20,641 nt of DNA, taken from contig JQOA01000257.1 in assembly GCA_000753945.1 (NCBI GenBank), positions 1-20,641 on the forward strand. The letters are read 5' to 3'. Below the pieces are notes generated by a model. That model had not been told where the DNA came from and ran no database searches. It saw nothing but the letters and a program-made list of their open reading frames with translations. Source of the DNA: Smithella sp. D17. GTDB taxonomy: Bacteria; Desulfobacterota; Syntrophia; Syntrophales; Smithellaceae. The translations under genes and the position numbers were made by a program. Below, one piece after another: positions 16,293 through 20,641 of this stretch; position 1 is the first letter of the stretch, and every line of letters begins with the position of its first letter.

Positions 16293-17222
16293 TTAATTAA
16301 TATTTGCAACTTTATCAATATGACTCATTTTATATTTAAGCCAGTTGATATGAATAAAGGTAAAGACAGCGAAAATCAATGATGGAAGAGCAACTTCCCG
16401 GCTGAATAAAATAAGGGCAATGCCACCGGCTAATCCGCAGTCTTTCATGGTGCCCATAAGCAGAAAAGAGTTAATCTTATTTTCATTACTATGGAAATAA
16501 AGTCCGATTTTTCTGATCGTAAAGGAGAAGATAAAAGTGCTGACAAGAGCAATGAAAGCGATAACAAAAAGATCGGAAGACCATCGCATCAGAAGATTTC
16601 TGCCACTTGCCGTTATAGTGTAAAATACTACGAAGTAACAATAATCTATAATTGTTTCTTTGGATGGTTCAATTATTTTATCCCATCCTTTATCAATAAC
16701 GAATCTGGATAGGATGAGTGGCAGTAAAATCAATCCCAGGACTATTACAATTATGTTCCAGTAGTTCGGAATTATATATTTTAGGAATCCCAAGCCTATT
16801 AACGGTATAATCAGCAGAGCGCCTAAATAAGCCCCGGCCAGGCTGGTAAAGACGGATTTATTTTCAATGCGCGATAAATTGCCCAAAAGAATTATGTCTA
16901 ACGAAGGTGGCATGGCGGCGATTAATATCATGCCTATCCAAAACTCCTGTTTTTGGATCAAAAAAATACTGGTCAAAATTATAAAATTACCCAAAACAAG
17001 ATAATTCATAATATTGCCTCGAATGGAAGCGGATAAAAGCGGGCCGGGGTGGCGGAAGAAACCGCGGGGAAATCTCAGCAGGGTAATGGATAAAATTATA
17101 ATCAATGCGGGAAAGATCAGTGTTTTGCCGATGACGAATCCCTGGGGCAGGGCTATACCGCAAATCAGAGCCAGCAAAAAAATTAAGTTGGAGCGGTAAA
17201 AAAGATTAGTAGAAAGAACCAT
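16293..17222 (-). CDS. BASS-family (bile acid:sodium symporter-like) transporter
   Basis: A 309-residue integral membrane protein, hydrophobic along nearly its whole length with about nine or ten likely membrane segments. MPPSLDIILLGNLSR near residue 104 and TMKDCGLAGGIALILFSREVALPS near residue 256 resemble the two crossover regions of the SBF/BASS superfamily, whose members carry bile acids, small organic acids, pantoate or other anions with sodium. The ribosome binding site GGGGT lies inside the inverted-repeat element just upstream. It follows the metal ABC permease on the same strand after 92 bases and may be read through from that operon, but a link to metals is not shown. Substrate unknown. 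Confidence 0.75.
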   Translation of the reverse strand: MVLSTNLFYRSNLIFLLALICGIALPQGFVIGKTLIFPALIIILSITLLRFPRGFFRHPGPLLSASIRGNIMNYLVLGNFIILTSIFLIQKQEFWIGMILIAAMPPSLDIILLGNLSRIENKSVFTSLAGAYLGALLIIPLIGLGFLKYIIPNYWNIIVIVLGLILLPLILSRFVIDKGWDKIIEPSKETIIDYCYFVVFYTITASGRNLLMRWSSDLFVIAFIALVSTFIFSFTIRKIGLYFHSNENKINSFLLMGTMKDCGLAGGIALILFSREVALPSLIFAVFTFIHINWLKYKMSHIDKVANIN

Positions 17223-17231
17223 TTTGTTTTA

Positions 17232-17323
17232 CCCCGTTAGAACATCTCATTGCTTGCATTCGTGAAAAGCCTTGCTTCTATTTGGAGTCGTCCCGCTAAA
17301 TGGTCAGAATCCTTCTAACGGGG
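17232..17323. repeat. 92-bp element with perfect 11-bp terminal inverted repeats
   Basis: CCCCGTTAGAA (17232-17242) and TTCTAACGGGG (17313-17323) are perfect inverted repeats bounding 70 bases. On the minus strand the element begins inside the permease gene, where it encodes the last codons and the TAG stop, and ends as the GGGGT ribosome binding site of the transporter gene. This looks like a small dispersed palindromic or MITE-type repeat that was taken into gene expression. No second copy is seen in this window. Confidence 0.7.
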
Positions 17324-18142
17324 CAAAGGCCAGATTTTTTTAGCTCCGGAAATAAGCAAGAGAAACCCGATGTTAAAAATAACTATAGTTCCTCCCGCCG
17401 GTAAATTCAACAAAAAAGCGAGAACAATGCCGCAAATTACTGATAAAATAGAAAAACAAGCGGCGGCTATAATAGTTTTTTTGAAGTTCATGGATAGCTG
17501 CAAAGCAGTTAGAGGCGGTAAAATCAGCATAGCTGAAACGAGCATAATGCCTGCTACTTTCATGGCTAAAACTGCTGCGACTGCCGTCAATAGAAAGAGA
17601 AGCACATTGATTCTTTTTGTCTTGATGCCCATTGTCTGGGCCAGCTCTTCGTCAAAAGTAATTGCAAAAAAATCATTATAAAAAATAACTACCGTGGCTA
17701 CTGTGGTTAAAAAAACAATAAATGAAAGCCAGAGTTCAGTTTGTGTTACGGTTAGAATATTGCCGAAAAGATAACTGAATAAATCAAGATTGTAACCGCC
17801 GGATAGTCCGGCCAGAATAATACCTGTAGCGATTCCGAGTGAAGAGACGATGCCGATAGCCGCGTCTCCGTGGATGCGCCGGGAATGAGTCAGTTTGAGA
17901 ATGGCCAGCGATGAAAGCATCACCAGGGGCAGGGCGGCCAAAGTAATATAGGCAGGACTGACTCCGATCAGCATTACAACTGCGACACTGCCAAAGGTAA
18001 TATGAGCAAGTCCATCGCCAATCAGGGAGAAACGACGTAAGACAAGAAAAACTCCCAGTATGGAAGAAATGGCAGCGATCAGCATACCCGCCAAAATGGC
18101 GCGTTGAACAAATTCATAATTAAGTATATCGACTAAACCCAT
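17315..18142 (-). CDS. znuB: Zinc/manganese ABC transporter permease
   Basis: A 275-residue ABC-3 family permease. It has multiple membrane segments and the family pattern RRFSLIGDGLAHITFGSVA near residue 38, FFAITFDEELAQTMGIKTKRIN and AMKVAGIMLVSAMLILPPLTA, the last around the EAA-type ATPase contact region. The start is ATG at 18142, sharing one base with the ATPase stop (TGATG); a TTG one codon upstream is possible. The last codons and stop are inside the inverted-repeat element at 17232-17323, so the original C-terminus may have been changed by insertion. It works with the ATPase and lipoprotein encoded just upstream to import Zn or Mn. Confidence 0.92.
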   Translation of the reverse strand: MGLVDILNYEFVQRAILAGMLIAAISSILGVFLVLRRFSLIGDGLAHITFGSVAVVMLIGVSPAYITLAALPLVMLSSLAILKLTHSRRIHGDAAIGIVSSLGIATGIILAGLSGGYNLDLFSYLFGNILTVTQTELWLSFIVFLTTVATVVIFYNDFFAITFDEELAQTMGIKTKRINVLLFLLTAVAAVLAMKVAGIMLVSAMLILPPLTALQLSMNFKKTIIAAACFSILSVICGIVLAFLLNLPAGGTIVIFNIGFLLLISGAKKIWPLPR

Positions 18143-18885
18143 CAAACGTTGTTCTCCGTTTTGTCGTGCTGATGACAGATCATATGCTGACTGGTCGATC
18201 CAAAAAATCCGGCCATATCAGGTGAAGTACAAAAATCTTCAAATGTTCCGTAAAAGATTACTTTTTTGTCAAGATAAAGAAGATTACGGGCGTACTTCCC
18301 GATAATGCCTGTGTCATGAGTAACAAGAATAATAGTGGTATCATAGGTGCGGTTCATTTCGCTGGTCAATGAATAGAAAATTTCTCTTGTTTCCGGATCA
18401 AGAGCTGTTGTTGGTTCATCGAAAATGAGTAAATCCGGTTGACTGATTAAAGCTCGCGCTAAAATTGTGCGCTGCTGTTCGCCATAAGAGAGTTCACCGA
18501 TCAGACGGTTGGCAAGGTGCGCGATTCCCATCATTTCCAGAGTGCGCTTTAAAGCTATAGCATTTCTTTTTTTCATGCCCAATTGAACTATTTCTTCTAC
18601 TGTACCGGGGAAGTGATTATTCAAGGAGCTTATTCGTTGAGGCAGATAACCGATTCTATCCCACTGGTGGAAAAAAATTAAAGGTTGACCAAAAATATTA
18701 ATGTTTCCCTTTTGCGGCTTCAGGATGCCCAGAATATTTTTAATCAGCGTACTTTTGCCGGATCCGTTGGGCCCGGCAACGCCCAGATAATCGCCTCTTT
18801 TTACGGTAAAGGAAATATTACTGATAGCTTCCAGGCCGTTGTAGCAGAAGGTCAAATTATCAACGTTGATGACGTTCATGGGCAT
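18142..18885 (-). CDS. znuC: Zinc/manganese ABC transporter ATP-binding protein
   Basis: A 247-residue ABC ATPase. Walker A GPNGSGKST is at residues 38-46, Q-loop YLPQR at 80-84, signature LSYGEQQR at 132-139 (a LSGGQ variant common in the ABC-3 group), Walker B LLIFDEP at 152-158, and the H-loop in VTHDTG. The C-terminal tail has HMICHQHD, a metal-binding look seen in ZnuC proteins. AAGGA five bases before the ATG at 18885 supports this start; the gene overlaps the lipoprotein gene by ten bases. It energises the permease encoded next. Confidence 0.93.
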   Translation of the reverse strand: MPMNVINVDNLTFCYNGLEAISNISFTVKRGDYLGVAGPNGSGKSTLIKNILGILKPQKGNINIFGQPLIFFHQWDRIGYLPQRISSLNNHFPGTVEEIVQLGMKKRNAIALKRTLEMMGIAHLANRLIGELSYGEQQRTILARALISQPDLLIFDEPTTALDPETREIFYSLTSEMNRTYDTTIILVTHDTGIIGKYARNLLYLDKKVIFYGTFEDFCTSPDMAGFFGSTSQHMICHQHDKTENNV

Positions 18886-19823
18886 CGCATTCCTTTTTTT
18901 AAACTAGTCAGATTTGTTTCCATCAATGAAATAAAAGATGCACCGTTTTTAATATCCTCTTTACTTAAGTCATGCCCGTTATTGAGCTTCAGTAAACCGG
19001 CTCCTGTTTCTGCGGCAATCATTTGGGCCAGGCGGGGACTGATCATGTCCTCATAATAAATATAAGGAACTTTCTGGCTCTTTACTTGTTCGATCAAAGC
19101 AATCGTCTTTTGCGGCGAAGGTTCGGCATCCGCTGATATGTTATAAGCAGCAACATATTTTATATTATACCTTTTAGCCAGATAAGCGAACGCCCAGTGA
19201 CCGGCGTGCAAGATTATTTTTGTTTTGCAACCGTTTAATTCTGTACGATATCGTTGGTCCAGGGCGGTTAGCTTAAGCTTGTAATCACGAGCATTTCTTA
19301 AGTAATAATCACTGTTGCGAGAATCCTTTTTAATAAATGTGGCGGCAATGTTATCAACCATTTTCTGTGCGTTATCCAGGTCCAGCCAGAGATGCGGGTC
19401 AAATTTGGAAATATGATTCCCATGATCTCCATGAACTCCATCCTCTTCATTGAACGGCAGCAAGACAGTTCCGGCTCCGGTCTCTACGGCCAGCATATTG
19501 GTATTTTTTTCGGCGGCATTGATGATTTTATATGCCCACTGTTCCATTTCAAAGTTGGTGAAAAGGAAAACATCAGCTTTGCTGACTTTTTTTATATCTT
19601 CAGGCTTTAATTCGTAATGGTGCGCATCTATTCCCGGCGGTAAAAGCATGATTGCTTTTATCTTGTCCCCGCCGATATTGCGCGCAAAATCGTAGATGGG
19701 GAAAATTGTGGCAATTACCCGTAGTTTTTTATCTTCCCTGTCTGATTCCTTTGCCGGTTGGCAGGAGGACAGAAGTAAAGATAACAAAAGGATAAAGATA
19801 AGAGATATTTTTCTTAGAGACAT
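18876..19823 (-). CDS. znuA: Metal-binding lipoprotein of the ZnuA type
   Basis: A 315-residue cluster A-I (cluster 9) substrate-binding lipoprotein. The signal peptide ends at the lipobox LLSSC with Cys21. Likely metal ligands are His68 (GIDAHHYE), His144 (FDPHLWLD), His209 (HAGHWAFAYLAKRY) and Glu258/Asp259 (YYEDMISPRLAQ). The loop HGDHGNH at residues 131-137 is the short histidine-rich loop typical of zinc rather than manganese binders. The start is 12 bases after the remains of the Fur-family gene, and the three importer genes overlap, so all probably share the promoter at about 20152. Zinc is the best guess for the substrate, supported by the His loop. Confidence 0.92.
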   Translation of the reverse strand: MSLRKISLIFILLLSLLLSSCQPAKESDREDKKLRVIATIFPIYDFARNIGGDKIKAIMLLPPGIDAHHYELKPEDIKKVSKADVFLFTNFEMEQWAYKIINAAEKNTNMLAVETGAGTVLLPFNEEDGVHGDHGNHISKFDPHLWLDLDNAQKMVDNIAATFIKKDSRNSDYYLRNARDYKLKLTALDQRYRTELNGCKTKIILHAGHWAFAYLAKRYNIKYVAAYNISADAEPSPQKTIALIEQVKSQKVPYIYYEDMISPRLAQMIAAETGAGLLKLNNGHDLSKEDIKNGASFISLMETNLTSLKKGMRCP

Positions 19824-19834
19824 GATAAATTTCC

Positions 19835-20114
19835 CTATTTATACAATGATATTTTTGTTTTTGCTGACGTAAGGCAATCGCTGCAAAGGCCGGATATATT
19901 AATTTCGATGTGATCAATGCTGTAATCATCTTTAGATAAAATCAGCTCCATCAATGTTGGCTTTCTTTTTCAGCGACTGGCGAATAGTGCTTACATTAAG
20001 CGGCTTTGTTGCTTTGAATAAAATATTCAAAACAGCAATACGCTGTGAAGTTTTTGAGATGCCGGCGCTTTGCAAAGTAAGCAGGGCATTTTTATGCTTT
20101 GAATTTATAACCAT
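19835..20114 (-). pseudogene. zur: Fur/Zur-family regulator with internal deletion
   Basis: The 5' part reads from ATG at 20114 as a Fur-family N-terminus: SKTSQRIAVLNILFKATKPLNVSTI and QSLKKKANID (to about residue 55). The frame then shifts and stops (GADFI, TAA at 19932). The other frame continues from 19951 as ELILSKDDYSIDHIEINISGLCSDC to TAG at 19835, a recognisable Fur C-terminus with its CxxC. Between them about 55-60 residues expected in a 135-140-residue Fur protein are absent: the recognition helix (usually TVYRTL), the His-rich metal site and the first CxxC. The product could not bind DNA normally. Its place ahead of the zinc importer suggests it was the zinc regulator Zur. A true deletion is favoured, though an assembly collapse is not excluded. 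Confidence 0.85.
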
Positions 20115-20133
20115 GCCGAACCATTATCAAAAA

Positions 20134-20157
20134 TGCAACCGGGTTGCAACAATTATA
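20134..20157 (-). promoter_or_regulatory. Promoter -10 and palindromic operator of the zinc-uptake unit
   Basis: TGCAACC-G-GGTTGCA (20134-20148) is a perfect palindrome. On the minus strand it begins three bases after a consensus TATAAT (plus 20152-20157), so it would cover the transcription start, the usual place for a Fur-family repressor site. No good -35 was found. The ATG of the broken regulator lies 20 bases beyond. Operator identity as a Zur box is inference. Confidence 0.6.
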
Positions 20158-20160
20158 AGC

Positions 20161-20448
20161 ATGGTCATGACAGACAATATAAAAATAACATTGACTAATC
20201 AAATTCATACTAATTTAGAAGGCGACCAAGACGAATTACCACGTATAATAGATTTCGCCCGGCAGCTAGGCAATTTTTACCCCAAACACATTGAGAAGGA
20301 AGACAAGCACTTCTTCTATCCCTGTCAGGAATATTTTGACAAAGATGAACAAGCCAAAATGCTTGCCGAATTCTGGGAATTCGACCGCAAAATGATTCAC
20401 GAGAAATATAATAAAGTTTATGACGAATACTCCGGGCTAAGCCTTTAG
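20161..20448 (+). pseudogene. 5'-truncated hemerythrin-like protein remnant
   Basis: From about 20210 the frame reads DELPRIIDFARQLGNFYPKHIEKEDKHFFYPC, then EYFDKDEQAKMLAEFWEFDRKMIHEKY to a stop at 20446-20448. This is the C-terminal part of hemerythrin-domain proteins of about 180 residues that bind a di-iron site. HIEKE gives the HxxxE ligand pair; further His and Asp residues follow. The first roughly 100 residues, with the earlier histidine ligands, are missing, and the regulator promoter region occupies their place. In-frame ATGs at 20161 and 20167 could start a 93-95-residue product, but no ribosome binding site precedes them and the first 20 residues look unrelated. I judge it a remnant rather than a functional gene. 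Confidence 0.65.
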
Positions 20449-20641
20449 TAATTCCAGCCCCAGAATCCAAATGCCAGCATATTCATAATTATCGGCACGG
20501 CGTATATGATCGCCACTGTTGTTAGTTTGGCCTTCATTGATTTCAGGCTGATAACTAAAATAGTGAAACAGAAGAAGTGGAAATAGCTGAAAAGGAAAAT
20601 ATAAATTCAGACTTCCTGATCTCGACGGAAATAGCGGAGGC

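Noticed and set aside
19729..19929. Minus-strand frame of 66 codons across the regulator's 3' end and the znuA start
   Set aside because: It is out of frame with both the Fur C-terminal fragment and znuA, and reads no family sequence.
19835..19951. Possible separate 38-residue peptide gene from ATG 19951
   Set aside because: Its sequence is the C-terminus of a Fur-family protein, so it is better explained as part of the deleted gene; no ribosome binding site is seen.
20445..20537. Minus-strand 30-residue hydrophobic open frame ending in GFWGWNY
   Set aside because: It could be a small membrane peptide, or the end of a membrane protein because the codons upstream are also hydrophobic back to a TGA at 20607-20609. 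It has no ribosome binding site and no recognised family, so it is not called.
1..20641. CRISPR arrays, tRNA or rRNA genes, insertion sequences, prophage genes, defence-system genes
   Set aside because: Looked for on both strands by eye; no regularly spaced repeats, cloverleaf, transposase, integrase or known defence domain was recognised.

Overview
The window reads as a chromosomal segment of an anaerobic Gram-negative bacterium, most like the former Deltaproteobacteria (Desulfobacterota, perhaps near Syntrophus/Smithella). This rests on gene content and order (nadK-recN-GNAT-mltA; trpS-scpA-scpB-rluB), an outer-membrane lytic transglycosylase with a lipobox, and anaerobe-type enzymes (a CCG-domain iron-sulfur protein, a radical SAM/SPASM protein, Fe-superoxide dismutase). 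The assignment is inference; no rRNA, tRNA, CRISPR array, insertion sequence or prophage is visible. The base composition is moderately AT-rich by eye.

Layout. (1) 1-1158, minus: a two-domain aminoglycoside-phosphotransferase-like/P-loop ATPase protein cut by the left edge; a palindromic repeat lies behind it. (2) 1491-3220: a DUF374 acyltransferase and a convergent RdgC-family recombination protein. (3) 3396-7598, plus: a tight unit of NAD kinase, RecN, a GNAT acetyltransferase and MltA, with overlapping starts. (4) 7830-11189: a stand-alone heterodisulfide-reductase-like iron-sulfur protein, then a convergent pair of a UbiA/MenA-like prenyltransferase and a radical SAM/SPASM protein. This is the least explained metabolic content. 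(5) 11624-15532, plus: an HU protein, trpS (TTG start), scpA, scpB, an RsuA/RluB pseudouridine synthase and a second HU/IHF protein, ending at a bidirectional terminator. (6) 15610-16200, minus: Fe-SOD with its own promoter. (7) 16293-20114, minus: a zinc/manganese-type ABC importer (lipoprotein, ATPase, permease), a BASS-family transporter downstream, and a Fur-family regulator at the head of the unit. (8) 20161-20641: a 5'-truncated hemerythrin-like remnant and mostly empty sequence.

The clearest unusual feature is at the right end. The Fur/Zur-like gene heading the metal-uptake operon has lost its middle: the recognition helix, the dimerisation region and the first metal-binding part. Its 5' and 3' ends, the promoter and a perfect palindromic operator candidate remain. 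The hemerythrin gene on the other side of the promoter is truncated too, so the locus looks recently rearranged. Other points are a nine-unit, 15-bp-periodic repeat coding for an Ile/Glu pentapeptide tail on ScpB, and a 92-bp inverted-repeat element that seems to supply both the stop codon of the permease and the ribosome binding site of the next gene. I did not find a clearly new multi-gene defence or metabolic system; the radical SAM-prenyltransferase pair is the best candidate for undescribed biochemistry.
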